This document shows positions 16,982 through 26,402 of a DNA stretch of 49,917 nt, in pieces (position 1 is the first letter of the stretch; every line of letters begins with the position of its first letter). The notes beneath the pieces are model-generated. The model had not been told where the DNA came from, did no database searches, and was given only the letters and a program-made list of their open reading frames with translations. Position numbers and translations under genes: made by a program. Location of the stretch: the NCBI GenBank assembly GCA_025055435.1, contig JANWWN010000021.1, positions 1 to 49,917 on the forward strand. Direction: 5' to 3'. This DNA is from Cyclobacteriaceae bacterium (GTDB lineage Bacteria; Bacteroidota; Bacteroidia; Cytophagales; Cyclobacteriaceae).

Positions 16982-17767
16982 CTACCTTAAAATATCCCAG
17001 TCCTCGTTGAGGATGGGAATTGCGGAATGCGCCGTTAAATCAAACTGACAGGGCACGACCGACACGTAATTGTTGGCAATAGCCCACTCATCGTTGTCTT
17101 CACCCTTATCAAAGTTCACAAAGTTTCCGGCCATCCAAAAATACCGGCGTCCGTTCGGGTCGTATCGCTCATCAAATTCTTCAACCCATTTTGCATTGGC
17201 CTGCCGGCAAATACGAATGCCTTTAAGCGGTTCATTCCGTTTGGGCGGAAAGTTGACGTTCAACGCCACACCTTTGGGCAATCCCTTTTCCAACACCTGT
17301 TTTGTAATGGCTATCACCGGCTCAATGGTATGCGAGAAGTCGGCATCGTGGGCATAATCGCACAGTGAGAATCCGATGGCAGGCGTACCTTCGATGGCGC
17401 CTTCAATGGCAGCCGACATGGTTCCTGAGTACAACACACTGATAGAGGTGTTGCTGCCATGGTTGATGCCGCTCACCACAATATCGGGCTGGCGCTTGTC
17501 CTTTAATACAAAGTGCCGGGCAATCTTTACGCAATCAGCAGGTGTTCCCGAACACTGATAGGCCTTCACACCATCGAAAATATGGTTTTCCTCCAGTCTA
17601 AGGGTTTCGCCAACTGTTATGGCGTGTCCCATTCCCGATTGCGGACTGTCGGGAGCAACCACGAGCACTTCGCCCAGTGTTTTCATGGCTTCTACCAGTG
17701 TAAAAATTCCTTTCGAGGTAATACCATCATCATTGGAAACCAGAATCAGCGGGCGCTTATCTTTCAT
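16982..17767 (-). CDS. surE: 5'/3'-nucleotidase SurE
   Basis: SurE dephosphorylates nucleoside monophosphates (and short polyphosphate in some species) and helps stationary-phase survival. The 261-residue protein begins with the metal-binding LILVSNDDGITSKG (Asp13, Asp14), followed by VVAPDSPQSGMGHAIT, the conserved CSGTPADCVK and SGINHGSN, which complete the metal and nucleotide site, and YSGTMSAAIEG. Length fits. It is the last of three genes on this strand: its ATG overlaps the stop of the small secreted protein gene (ATGA), which in turn overlaps ribBA. It is convergent with priA across 75 bases in which I see no clear terminator. Confidence 0.96.
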   Translation of the reverse strand: MKDKRPLILVSNDDGITSKGIFTLVEAMKTLGEVLVVAPDSPQSGMGHAITVGETLRLEENHIFDGVKAYQCSGTPADCVKIARHFVLKDKRQPDIVVSGINHGSNTSISVLYSGTMSAAIEGAIEGTPAIGFSLCDYAHDADFSHTIEPVIAITKQVLEKGLPKGVALNVNFPPKRNEPLKGIRICRQANAKWVEEFDERYDPNGRRYFWMAGNFVNFDKGEDNDEWAIANNYVSVVPCQFDLTAHSAIPILNEDWDILR

Positions 17768-18375
17768 GATTTAAAAAAAGAATTATAGTATTCAATTACC
17801 CGGATAAAATCGTTGCGTTCATCCAACCGAAGCCGGTTTTGCCGGATGTAGCGTTCCACATCAGGAGCGTACCGTCCAAAGCGGCTCATCAGGTCGGCTC
17901 GTTTTCCGGAATACTCAACAATATTTCCCTTATCATCCATAAAGAAATATTTGTACACCAGCACAAGCCGGCTGAACGAACCGTACAGATAAGGCGAACT
18001 GTATGTTCGGTATTCCAGCGCTTCGCGACACAGCAGCGTTAGTTTTCCTTCGGTAAGCAACTCGAAAAAAGCCAGTGCACCGTATGTGCCCGAAGGAGAA
18101 TAAGGCAACGAGAAGAACATCCGGTACTGGCGGATGGTTGCATCGAATATCTCAAAGAACATAACCTTGCGGGGTGCAAAGGCTTCTACCTTTTTGGTGT
18201 TCGGATAATTAAACTGGATAATGTCGGTCTGGATGTCGTATTTAATCAAACCTTTCAGTGTATCGCCATCCGTAGTAACCACACGCCCTTCGTGCCACAA
18301 CTCAAAGGCCCATTGCTGGGCATAAAGGTGCCCGCCGAAAAGCAGAACTAACAGGGATAAAATAAACCGGCTCAT
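17764..18375 (-). CDS. Small secreted protein of unknown function
   Basis: A 203-residue protein with a clear signal peptide (about residues 1-19, [20 protein letters not shown]). The mature part starts with [26 protein letters not shown], a pattern I have seen in uncharacterised Bacteroidota exported proteins, then beta-rich sequence ([28 protein letters not shown]) and a helical C-terminus ([31 protein letters not shown]). No enzyme motif is visible. It overlaps both neighbours by ATGA (ribBA before it, surE after), so it is translated as part of the ribBA-surE unit although its location differs from those two cytoplasmic enzymes. Confidence 0.8.
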   Translation of the reverse strand: MSRFILSLLVLLFGGHLYAQQWAFELWHEGRVVTTDGDTLKGLIKYDIQTDIIQFNYPNTKKVEAFAPRKVMFFEIFDATIRQYRMFFSLPYSPSGTYGALAFFELLTEGKLTLLCREALEYRTYSSPYLYGSFSRLVLVYKYFFMDDKGNIVEYSGKRADLMSRFGRYAPDVERYIRQNRLRLDERNDFIRVIEYYNSFFKS

Positions 18376-19598
18376 GAATCTTTCAGAATGGTATGACCCA
18401 GCCGGTCGCGTTTGGTTTTCAGGTATTTTTCGTTGTGTGGATTAGGTGATATTTCGATGGGAACATTTTCAACGATTTCCAACCCGTATCCCATTAATCC
18501 AACACGTTTCTTCGGGTTGTTGGTCATTAACCTGATTTTGGTGATGCCCAGGTCGCGGAGAATCTGTGCCCCTACTCCGTAGTCTCGCTCATCCATATCA
18601 AATCCTAACTGGAGGTTTGCATCAACCGTATCAAGACCGCTTTCCTGAAGTTTATAGGCGCGCAGCTTGTTTAACAAACCGATGCCGCGTCCTTCCTGCT
18701 TCATGTACAACACCACACCCTTTCCTTCGCGCTCAACCATTTGCATGGCCGTATGAAGCTGCTGCCCGCAGTCGCATCGGCATGAACCGAAGATATCGCC
18801 TGTAACACACGATGAATGAACACGCACCAGCACGGGCTCATCTTTCGACCAGGTGCCTTTTACCAATGCCAGGTGGGTTTCCTGCGTGCTGGTTTGCCGG
18901 TAGGCCACCAGGCGAAAATGCCCGTACTGGGTTGGCATATCCACATCCACATCGCGTTCAATGAGCGACTCGGTACGGATGCGGTATTCAATCAAATCTT
19001 TAATGGAAACCAGTTTCAGTCCGAAGCGGTCGGCCACTTTACGGAGGTCGGGCAGGCGTGCCATGGTTCCGTCTTCCTTCAGAATTTCTACCAGTACACC
19101 AGCTGGCTTAAAGCCGGCAAGGCGGGCAAAATCGATGGCGGCTTCGGTGTGCCCGGCCCGGCGTAGTACGCCACCGCGTTTGGCACGCAAGGGGAAAATA
19201 TGTCCCGGGCGACCTAAATCCTCGGGTTTGGTTTCGGGGTCAACCAAAGCCCGTATGGTTTTAAAACGGTCGTGGGCCGAAATACCTGTTGTACAGCCAT
19301 GCCCGATTAAGTCAACCGATACGGTAAAAGGCGTTTCGAAGGCTGCCGTGTTTTGACCCACCATCAGGTCGAGTTTCAGTTCATCGCAGCGGTCTTCAAT
19401 AAGGGATGCGCAAATCAGCCCCCGGCCATGCGTGGCCATGAAGTTCACAATCTCCGGTGTTACACATTCGGCCGCACAGATAAAGTCGCCTTCATTTTCG
19501 CGATCTTCATCATCCACCACAATAATCACCTTGCCGTTTTTTATTTCCTCGATGGCCTCTTCAATGGTGTCGAGTTTGATGTTTTCCTGAGCGCTCAT
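18372..19598 (-). CDS. ribBA: Bifunctional riboflavin enzyme RibBA (DHBP synthase / GTP cyclohydrolase II)
   Basis: This fusion supplies both entry precursors of riboflavin synthesis: 3,4-dihydroxy-2-butanone 4-phosphate from ribulose 5-phosphate, and the pyrimidine from GTP. The 408-residue protein has the RibB domain (about 1-200) with acidic [10 protein letters not shown] (29-38), [19 protein letters not shown] and the C-terminal RIRTESL link. The RibA domain (about 205-408) has zinc cysteines in [20 protein letters not shown], the GRGIGL loop and [18 protein letters not shown]. Both sites look intact. An in-frame TTG at 19619 would add seven residues; I take the ATG at 19598. TAAATTTG on the minus strand (19627-19634) fits a -7 element. 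Confidence 0.96.
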   Translation of the reverse strand: MSAQENIKLDTIEEAIEEIKNGKVIIVVDDEDRENEGDFICAAECVTPEIVNFMATHGRGLICASLIEDRCDELKLDLMVGQNTAAFETPFTVSVDLIGHGCTTGISAHDRFKTIRALVDPETKPEDLGRPGHIFPLRAKRGGVLRRAGHTEAAIDFARLAGFKPAGVLVEILKEDGTMARLPDLRKVADRFGLKLVSIKDLIEYRIRTESLIERDVDVDMPTQYGHFRLVAYRQTSTQETHLALVKGTWSKDEPVLVRVHSSCVTGDIFGSCRCDCGQQLHTAMQMVEREGKGVVLYMKQEGRGIGLLNKLRAYKLQESGLDTVDANLQLGFDMDERDYGVGAQILRDLGITKIRLMTNNPKKRVGLMGYGLEIVENVPIEISPNPHNEKYLKTKRDRLGHTILKDS

Positions 19599-19649
19599 TT
19601 TTCTTTTAAAACTTTGCAAGCTACAACAAATTTACCAGCCGGCCTGTTC

Positions 19650-21602
19650 CTACCGTTGCACAACTATACCCAGTGCATCGGCAATTTCGCGCTGGGCCAA
19701 TTTAAGCTGATCATGTACTGTCATGTAGGTATCAATGGCTACTAAATCATGTGGCTTTTCGGTTTCGGTTTTTTTCCATGCAGTTATGTTGGATTCGATC
19801 ATCTCCTGAAGCAACCAGAATTTCAGGCTAAGTATATTTTTTAAGGTAACGCCACTAAGCTCCTCGCTTTCGTGCGGGATGTAGATATGATATTTATCGC
19901 GCCAATGCGTGCTGATGGAATAACGCACGGTGAGAAGTTCGGCTACCAGTTTTTTCACTTCCTCCGAACCGTTATTCAGCAAGTAATAACTGTCAATCGC
20001 TTCATCGGTTTCGGCCGCTTTTCTGTACAATTCGATTATTTCGCGATAAAGCGGATTAGAAAAGGTAACGCCTTCTATTTCCTGAAGGATATTTTCCTTA
20101 ACCTGGTGCTTTCCATACTCATCTTCGTACTGTGCTTCCGCATAGTTAACCAGCAGGCGGATGGTTTCGCGCTCCTGAAGCTGCTGTATAGCCAGGGCCT
20201 GCGTGCGTTCGATGAACGTATCCGAAACTGCAACGGAAGGAACCGGTTCAACTTCCGGCTCGGCCAAACGCTCCTGTTTTTTTCTCCGCTCCTGAATTAA
20301 GATTTTATTCAGTTCGGTAAGCAAAACATTTTCCGAAACATCGAGATGACGGCAGGTTTCTTTGATATAGACCGAGCGCTTTACCGGATCGGGCATAACG
20401 GCAATACTCGTTACAATTTCCCGTATGGCCTGTGCTTTTTTTATCGGGTCGCGCTGTGCCTCTTCGCGATAAAGGTTGACTTTGAACGTGATGAAGTCTT
20501 GCGAATTTTCGGAGAGAAACTGCCGCAAAACAGTAGTTGAGTTTTTCCGTGCAAAGCTGTCGGGGTCTTCACCATCGGGCAGTAAAACCACGCGCACATT
20601 CAGGTCACCCCGCAATATCATGTCGATGCCGCGAAGGGCTGCCCTTACACCGGCCTCATCGCCATCAAACAGTACTGTTATATTATTCGTAAATCTGCGA
20701 ATAAGGCGTATCTGTTCCTCGGTTAAAGCGGTGCCCGAAGAAGCCACCACGTTTTCTATACCCGCCTGATGCAAGGACAACACATCGGTGTAACCTTCTA
20801 CCAGGTAGCAAAAATCCTGTTTTCGAATTTCATTGCGCGCCTGAAAAAGACCATAGAGCACCTGACTCTTCTTATAAATTTCCGTTTCAGGCGAATTGAT
20901 GTATTTCGGTTGTTGTTTATCTGCATCCTGTTTAAGGATGCGGGCCCCAAACGCGATAACTTTTCCCGAAAGGTTGTGCACCGGAAAAATCACCCTTCCG
21001 CGGAATCGGTCGTAACCGGACTTGCCTTCGCGCGGAACAATGAGGCCGGCTTTCTCCAGAATCTCCCGGCTGAATCCGTTCTTCAACGCATGTTCCTCAA
21101 AATGATTCCAGGCATCCAGACTATAGCCTAATTCAAACTTCTCGATTGTGGTGTCGGTAAATCCGCGTTCACGGAAATAGCTCAAGCCAACAGCTATACC
21201 TTCTTCGTGCCTGAACAGCAAATCATGGAAATAATTCTTCGCAAAATTCATCACGATGAACAGGCTTTCACGCTCCTGTGTTGTTTCATCAGTTAGCGTG
21301 CCCGCCTCTTCTTTAATTTCAATGCCGTATTTTTTTGCCAGGTAGCGGATGGCCTCCGGGTAACTCATGCCTTCGTGTTCCATCACAAAGGTGATGGCAT
21401 CGCCACCCTTGCCGCTGCTGAAATCTTTAAATATCCCTTTCGAAGGTACTACATAAAAGGACGGTGTTTTTTCGTTGGTAAACGGACTTAAGGCTTTATA
21501 CTGATTGCCGGCGCGCTTAAGCGAAACAAAATCGCTTACCACATCCAGAATATCCATGCGACTGCGCACTTCTTCAATGGTTTGACGGGATATGGCCGGC
21601 AT
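19650..21602 (-). CDS. dnaG: DNA primase DnaG with zinc ligands replaced
   Basis: DnaG makes RNA primers for replication. The 650-residue protein has the right architecture: an N-terminal zinc-binding-like domain (about 1-100), RNA polymerase core with RGRVIFPVHN and KYINSPET, TOPRIM with LVEGYTDVLSLHQ, VASSGTALT and DGDEAG, and a helicase-interaction C-terminus. The odd point is the zinc domain: PFTNEKTPSF aligns clearly with the classic PFHNEKTPSF, but the positions of the four ligands (E. coli Cys40, His43, Cys61, Cys64) are Ser39, Thr42, Asp60 and Ser63. The fold's flanking sequence is conserved, so this is loss of metal binding, not loss of the domain. I recall similar sequences in some other Bacteroidota, unverified here. 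Confidence 0.96.
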   Translation of the reverse strand: MPAISRQTIEEVRSRMDILDVVSDFVSLKRAGNQYKALSPFTNEKTPSFYVVPSKGIFKDFSSGKGGDAITFVMEHEGMSYPEAIRYLAKKYGIEIKEEAGTLTDETTQERESLFIVMNFAKNYFHDLLFRHEEGIAVGLSYFRERGFTDTTIEKFELGYSLDAWNHFEEHALKNGFSREILEKAGLIVPREGKSGYDRFRGRVIFPVHNLSGKVIAFGARILKQDADKQQPKYINSPETEIYKKSQVLYGLFQARNEIRKQDFCYLVEGYTDVLSLHQAGIENVVASSGTALTEEQIRLIRRFTNNITVLFDGDEAGVRAALRGIDMILRGDLNVRVVLLPDGEDPDSFARKNSTTVLRQFLSENSQDFITFKVNLYREEAQRDPIKKAQAIREIVTSIAVMPDPVKRSVYIKETCRHLDVSENVLLTELNKILIQERRKKQERLAEPEVEPVPSVAVSDTFIERTQALAIQQLQERETIRLLVNYAEAQYEDEYGKHQVKENILQEIEGVTFSNPLYREIIELYRKAAETDEAIDSYYLLNNGSEEVKKLVAELLTVRYSISTHWRDKYHIYIPHESEELSGVTLKNILSLKFWLLQEMIESNITAWKKTETEKPHDLVAIDTYMTVHDQLKLAQREIADALGIVVQR

Positions 21603-21698
21603 AAATTGAAATCGGGCTTTAAAGATACGGCGCGAAAACCATGATTGTAAAACTTTGTTTTACCCGTAAAGCAGGGCTAAATTCGCCCCTGAATTCAA

Positions 21699-22793
21699 AT
21701 GCGACTTACCGAAACCGACATTCTACAGGCTTTGCGACAGGTACAGGATCCGGACTTACACCGCGACCTGGTTAGCCTTGGCATGATAAAAGACATCCGC
21801 ATTTCCAACACCGATCTGGACTTTACTGTGGTGCTGACCACACCGGCCTGTCCGCTGAAAGAAAAAATCCGGCAGGATTGTGAAGAAGCTGTGACTCCGC
21901 TGGCCGGAAACCGAAACATCAACATTCGTATTGATGCCTCGGTAACAACCACGCGTCACCAGACTGCTTTGTTGCCTGATGTAAAAAATATTGTGGCCGT
22001 TGCCTCAGGCAAAGGTGGCGTTGGTAAATCAACCGTAACCACCAACCTTGCCGTTGCGCTTGCACAAACCGGAGCCAAAGTTGGCCTTATCGATGCCGAT
22101 ATCTTCGGCCCTTCCATCCCGGTAATGTTTAACTGCGAAGCCGAGCAACCCGGTGTGGAAGTTGTGAACGGGCGCAACATGATTGTCCCACTGGAACACT
22201 ACGGGGTAAAACTCATGTCAATCGGATTTCTCGCCCCTCCCGACAGCGCTGTGGTTTGGCGTGGTCCGATGGCCAGCTCGGCGTTGCGTCAGTTCTTCAC
22301 CGAAACACGCTGGAGTGAACTGGACTACCTGTTAATTGATTTGCCTCCCGGAACAAGTGACATCCATCTTACCCTGGTACAAACGGTTCCGGTTACCGGC
22401 GCTGTGATTGTAACTACGCCGCAAAAGGTAGCCCTGGCCGATGCGCGCAAAGCCATAGCCATGTTCCGACAACCGCAAATCAACGTACCGGTACTGGGCA
22501 TCGTTGAAAATATGGCCTGGTTTACGCCGGAAGAATTGCCCGGAAACAAATACTTCATTTTCGGAAAAGATGGTGGTAAGAACTTATCAGAAAAGTATAA
22601 CGTTCCGCTACTGGGTCAGATACCGCTGGTACAGGGCATCCGCGAAAGCGGTGATACAGGTTTACCCATTGTGCTGAAAGGCGGACCAGCCGCGGAAGCG
22701 TTCATGCAACTTGCCGAACACACAGCCAGGCAAATCGCTATACGAAACGCTGCAGTTGAACCCACCCGTCCCGTTGAACTGAAAACGGTATGA
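21699..22793 (+). CDS. mrp: Mrp/ApbC-type iron-sulfur cluster carrier ATPase
   Basis: Mrp family proteins are P-loop ATPases that carry or transfer Fe-S clusters. The 364-residue protein has an N-terminal DUF59/MIP18-like domain (about 1-85, with DPDLHRDLVSLGMI and TTPACPL), then the NTPase domain with deviant Walker A GKGGVGKST (104-112), DADIFGPSIP, LIDLPPGTSDIHLT and the switch region. In many Mrp proteins a CPxC pair follows ENM-x-x-F and holds a cluster at the dimer interface; here the sequence is ENMAWFTPEELPG with no cysteines. It overlaps the NifU-domain gene by ATGA, which supports a joint Fe-S role. Confidence 0.95.
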   Translation: MRLTETDILQALRQVQDPDLHRDLVSLGMIKDIRISNTDLDFTVVLTTPACPLKEKIRQDCEEAVTPLAGNRNINIRIDASVTTTRHQTALLPDVKNIVAVASGKGGVGKSTVTTNLAVALAQTGAKVGLIDADIFGPSIPVMFNCEAEQPGVEVVNGRNMIVPLEHYGVKLMSIGFLAPPDSAVVWRGPMASSALRQFFTETRWSELDYLLIDLPPGTSDIHLTLVQTVPVTGAVIVTTPQKVALADARKAIAMFRQPQINVPVLGIVENMAWFTPEELPGNKYFIFGKDGGKNLSEKYNVPLLGQIPLVQGIRESGDTGLPIVLKGGPAAEAFMQLAEHTARQIAIRNAAVEPTRPVELKTV

Positions 22794-23035
22794 AGCATAA
22801 AAAACTTTTACAACGCGTAGAAGATTCGCTCGACAGCATTCGTCCTTACCTGGAAGCCGATGGTGGCAATGTTCGTGTTTTGCAAATTACCGATGATCAT
22901 ATTCTCCAACTGGAATTTCTGGGCGCGTGCAGCTCATGCCCCATGAGCAGTATGACCTTCAGGGCGGGCGTAGAAGAAGCCATCAAAAAGGCCGTTCCCG
23001 AAATAAAAGCCATCGAAGTGGTTAACCTTTCGTGA
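22790..23035 (+). CDS. NifU C-terminal-domain iron-sulfur scaffold protein
   Basis: An 81-residue stand-alone NifU C-terminal domain (Nfu type), a small carrier for 4Fe-4S or 2Fe-2S clusters in the cytoplasm. It has the expected pattern: RPYLEADGGNVRVL, then GACSSCPMSSMTFRAGVEEAI with the cluster-binding Cys47 and Cys50. The start codon lies inside the mrp stop, so translation is coupled. In this pair it carries the CxxC while the adjacent Mrp has no CxxC in its usual place. Confidence 0.95.
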   Translation: MKHKKLLQRVEDSLDSIRPYLEADGGNVRVLQITDDHILQLEFLGACSSCPMSSMTFRAGVEEAIKKAVPEIKAIEVVNLS

Positions 23036-23075
23036 ATTTTATACCCCTCGGTTTCCGCCTCACGGTTACCCTGAT

Positions 23076-23083
23076 TATCTTTG
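23076..23083 (+). promoter_or_regulatory. -7 element for the M43 protease gene
   Basis: TATCTTTG fits TAnnTTTG and lies 23 bases before the ATG at 23107, giving a leader of under 20 bases. The -33 region (GTTTCC) is only a partial match. Confidence 0.45.
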
Positions 23084-23106
23084 ATTAATTCAGTCAAGTG
23101 TGTGGC

Positions 23107-25254
23107 ATGTTGCGTCTGCTACTTTTTATTCCATTGATTATTGTGTGCCTGCCGGGTAAAACCCAGCAACGTTGCGGAACAGTGGAATATATGCATATGC
23201 AGCGCAAGCTGGGTAAAATCAGGCAAACAGACGAACAGTTTGAGCAATGGCTTGCCCGCCAGGGCAGGAATATGCTTCGTCAGCAACAGGCCCGCCGGGA
23301 ATCCGGACCATACCGCATACCGGTTGTTATTCACGTTATTCACAACGGTGAACCCCTCGGTACGGGTACCAACATATCCGATGCGCAAATTCTTTCGCAA
23401 CTGGAGGTAATTAATAAAGATTTTAAGCGGCTGAATGCCGATGCTGTAAACACCCCGCCTGAATTTGCAGCCGTGGCCGGAAGTATGGATATTGAGTTTG
23501 TGCTGGCTTTACGCGATCCGTACGGTTTGCCAACCTCCGGAATTGTCCGCGTGAACGGCGGAAGAACATCGTGGGCCGTTTCGCAGGAAACCCAGTTTAA
23601 AGCACTGAGTTACTGGCCATCGGAAGATTACCTCAACATCTGGGTGTTAAACTTATCTGGAGGATTCATCGGATACGCACAGTTTCCCGTTTCCAATTTG
23701 CCCGGCCTGGAGGAGTATCAGGACGGAATTGCCGCAACCGATGGGGTGGTTATCGATTACAAAGCTTTTGGCTCAATTGATTACGGGAGTTTCGACCTTG
23801 ATCCGGATTACAATAAGGGACGCACATTAACTCACGAGCTGGGCCACTTCTTCGGGCTACGACACATCTGGGGTGATCAGCTATGCGGAACAGATTATGT
23901 TGACGACACGCCGCGACAAAGAAATGAAACCATCGGATGTCCGACACACCCGGCAACCACCACCTGCACCACCACTGTTAACAAAATGTTTCAAAATTAC
24001 CTGGATTATACCGATGATGCCTGCATGAACCTGTTTACGCAGGGTCAGGTTGCGCGCATGCAACTGATTTTGGATAATCCTGCAGTACCCAGGCGAAACA
24101 GCCTGCTCACTTCTCCGGGCCTTCTTCCTGCAAACTGCAGTCAGCCCGATGTAGCCCTTCTTGAAAAAACAATGCCCGGCCCCGTGACCTGCAATAACCG
24201 GCCCACACTCATTATGAAAGTGCGCAGCCTGAGCTGTGATCCGATATCCACCCTCAAAGTACAATACCGGGTAAACAGCGGCAGTTTGCTCACCACCATT
24301 TTTACCGGACTGAATCTTCTGCCCGGCTCGGTTACCGAACTTTCGTTCGGGACACTTACGCTCCAGCCTGGAGTTAATACCCTGTTTGCAAAAGTACTGG
24401 AGGTAAACGGACTTAGCGATGGCAACCCTAATAACAGTGAATTTTCACAGCGCATTCTATTGGATACTTCAACCGACCGGATACCGCTGCGAGAACGTTT
24501 TAATGAACTGAATTGGCCGGTAATCAATCCGACAAACGGCAGTGAATGGCAACTCCACACCACCAACTTCAACCTGTCGGCATCGTTCAGGGCCTTCCAG
24601 GCACCTGATGGTCCAAACGAATCATGGCTGGTTACACCCACACTGGATTTTTCAGGTGTAACCAAAGCCAGCATGTTTTTCGACCTTTCGTACGCCTGGA
24701 ACGGCAGCGACAACGACCGGTTGCGTATCCTGGTATCAACCGATTGTGGCGACACCTTTCAGCAAGTTCTGCCTCCCTTCGATCGCACCGGACTGGCACT
24801 TGCGAACGCCATATCTCCGCTGTCGTGGCAACCCGAAAACGAATCACAATGGCAATTGAAACGATATGTTAACCTTAGCGATTACGCCGGTTATGAACAT
24901 GTGCGCATTGCTTTTGTGTTTACCAATAATCAGGGCAATAACATTTACATTGACAACGTTGAGTTTTTCCTTTCCGATGACCCCGATCCGCTTTTCTTAC
25001 AAGATGGTCCTTTCGCGGTTTATTGGGAAACCCTGAGCGAAGCAAAAGTTACCTTTAACCTGGAAGAACGAAGCGATGTGTTTGTTGAAATTCTGGATGC
25101 AGCTGGTCGAAGAATTTCGGGTACCACATTGCCTGATGTATTGAATCAAACGTATTCAATAACCACAGGCTTAGCAAATGAAGGGCTATATATATTCCGC
25201 GCGCACATCGGCGGCAGGCGCTATGCCTTAAAATTCTTTCTCACGCGCCCGTAA
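23107..25254 (+). CDS. Secreted M43 (pappalysin-type) zinc metalloprotease, T9SS cargo
   Basis: A 715-residue exported protein. A signal peptide covers about 1-22, a prodomain about 23-65, and the catalytic domain opens with YRIPVVIHVIHNGEP. The extended zinc motif HELGHFFGLRH (His243, Glu244, His247, His253) is complete, with a paired-Cys loop (LCGTDYVDDTP) and the Met-turn region NYLDYTDDACMNLFTQGQ, both hallmarks of M43B. The rest is a beta-sandwich, MAM-like region (DFSGVTKASMFFDLSYAW) and a C-terminal T9SS type A-like domain (VFVEILDAAGRRI, ending GGRRYALKFFLTRP) that lacks the usual PNP motif. A GTG at 23098 would add three residues; the ATG suits the signal peptide better. Confidence 0.92.
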   Translation: MLRLLLFIPLIIVCLPGKTQQRCGTVEYMHMQRKLGKIRQTDEQFEQWLARQGRNMLRQQQARRESGPYRIPVVIHVIHNGEPLGTGTNISDAQILSQLEVINKDFKRLNADAVNTPPEFAAVAGSMDIEFVLALRDPYGLPTSGIVRVNGGRTSWAVSQETQFKALSYWPSEDYLNIWVLNLSGGFIGYAQFPVSNLPGLEEYQDGIAATDGVVIDYKAFGSIDYGSFDLDPDYNKGRTLTHELGHFFGLRHIWGDQLCGTDYVDDTPRQRNETIGCPTHPATTTCTTTVNKMFQNYLDYTDDACMNLFTQGQVARMQLILDNPAVPRRNSLLTSPGLLPANCSQPDVALLEKTMPGPVTCNNRPTLIMKVRSLSCDPISTLKVQYRVNSGSLLTTIFTGLNLLPGSVTELSFGTLTLQPGVNTLFAKVLEVNGLSDGNPNNSEFSQRILLDTSTDRIPLRERFNELNWPVINPTNGSEWQLHTTNFNLSASFRAFQAPDGPNESWLVTPTLDFSGVTKASMFFDLSYAWNGSDNDRLRILVSTDCGDTFQQVLPPFDRTGLALANAISPLSWQPENESQWQLKRYVNLSDYAGYEHVRIAFVFTNNQGNNIYIDNVEFFLSDDPDPLFLQDGPFAVYWETLSEAKVTFNLEERSDVFVEILDAAGRRISGTTLPDVLNQTYSITTGLANEGLYIFRAHIGGRRYALKFFLTRP

Positions 25255-25277
25255 AACAGCCGTGTATCGGAAATCAT

Positions 25278-25285
25278 TATCTTTG
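25278..25285 (+). promoter_or_regulatory. -7 element for ddl
   Basis: TATCTTTG fits TAnnTTTG, 20 bases before the ddl ATG. No TTG is found at -33. Confidence 0.4.
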
Positions 25286-25305
25286 AAACCGGTAAATCAG
25301 TGTGA

Positions 25306-26391
25306 ATGTCGGTTAAAAAGAAAGTTGCCATATTGTATGGCGGTAAATCGGTCGAACATGCCGTTTCGGTTAACTCAGCAAAAAACATATTTGAAAACCT
25401 GGACACAAGCCAGTTCGAAGCCCTTCCAATCGGAATCAGTTCTTCGGGTCAATGGTTTTTAACCCAAACCGTTAGTAAAGATATTGAACAGGGTAAGGCG
25501 TTAGGGTTAATACTGGACCCCAAAAATCCGGGCTTTATGTTGCTGGCCAGCGGAGACCGTTTTAAAGTAGATGTCATATTTCCGGTATTGCACGGTACAG
25601 ATGGCGAGGACGGTAACATTCAGGGCATGCTCACCGCTATGGATATACCTTTTGTGGGAACAGGTGTACTGGGGTCGGCAGTGGCTATGAATAAAATTGT
25701 TGCGAAGCGCCTGCTCCAGCAGGCCGGGCTTCCGGTTGGTAAATTTCTCTATGCAAACTACCGGCAGAAGAAAAACCTGAAATTCGAAACCATCGAAAGT
25801 AAACTCGGGCTTCCCTTCATGGTTAAGCCGGCCAGCCTGGGTTCATCGGTGGGCATCACCAAAGTAAATGGCAAAAAACAGTTCAGGACAGCCGTTGAGG
25901 AAGCTTTCCGGTACGATACGGAGGTTATCTTCGAAAAATACATTGCGGGCCGGGAAATAGAATGTGCCATACTTGGCAATTATCCGCCTGAAGCATCCTG
26001 GCCGGGCGAAATCCTTATTCGCGGGGACTATGAGTTTTACACTTTCGATGCCAAATACGTTGATCCGGATGCGGTAACCATTGCCGTTCCTGCTGAACTG
26101 GATAAATCCACCCGCGAAATGATCCGGAAGCTTTCCATTAAAGCATTCGAAGCGCTGCACTGTCGCGATTATGCGCGGGTGGATTTATTTCTTACCAAAA
26201 CAGGAAAGGTTTTCATCAACGAAATCAACACCATTCCCGGCTTTACCAACGCCAGCATGTTTCCGATGATGTGGAAAGAACGCGGTGTTAGCTTTACGCA
26301 ACTCATTACCCGCCTGATAGCTCTGGCCCTGGAACGACACACAGAACAAAACAAACTGGAGCGAAACTTCAAGTCGGCTATTACATATTAA
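25306..26391 (+). CDS. ddl: D-alanine--D-alanine ligase
   Basis: Ddl joins two D-alanines for the peptidoglycan pentapeptide. The 361-residue ATP-grasp enzyme shows KVAILYGGKSVEHAVSVNSA at the N-terminus, FPVLHGTDGEDGNIQGML, a central MVKPASLGSSVGITKV, and C-terminal INEINTIPGFTNASMFPMMW (from about residue 303) with the Mg2+ and D-Ala binding residues. The length and the long insert with REIECAILGN fit the DdlA/VanA-like subtype. The ATG follows a -7 element; the PASTA protein gene starts 11 bases after the stop, suggesting a shared role at the cell wall. Confidence 0.97.
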   Translation: MSVKKKVAILYGGKSVEHAVSVNSAKNIFENLDTSQFEALPIGISSSGQWFLTQTVSKDIEQGKALGLILDPKNPGFMLLASGDRFKVDVIFPVLHGTDGEDGNIQGMLTAMDIPFVGTGVLGSAVAMNKIVAKRLLQQAGLPVGKFLYANYRQKKNLKFETIESKLGLPFMVKPASLGSSVGITKVNGKKQFRTAVEEAFRYDTEVIFEKYIAGREIECAILGNYPPEASWPGEILIRGDYEFYTFDAKYVDPDAVTIAVPAELDKSTREMIRKLSIKAFEALHCRDYARVDLFLTKTGKVFINEINTIPGFTNASMFPMMWKERGVSFTQLITRLIALALERHTEQNKLERNFKSAITY

Positions 26392-26402
26392 ATGAAGATT
26401 TC

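Noticed and set aside
18816-19356. Plus-strand open frames opposite ribBA
   Set aside because: Antisense shadows of a well-conserved enzyme gene; no start signals or domain patterns.
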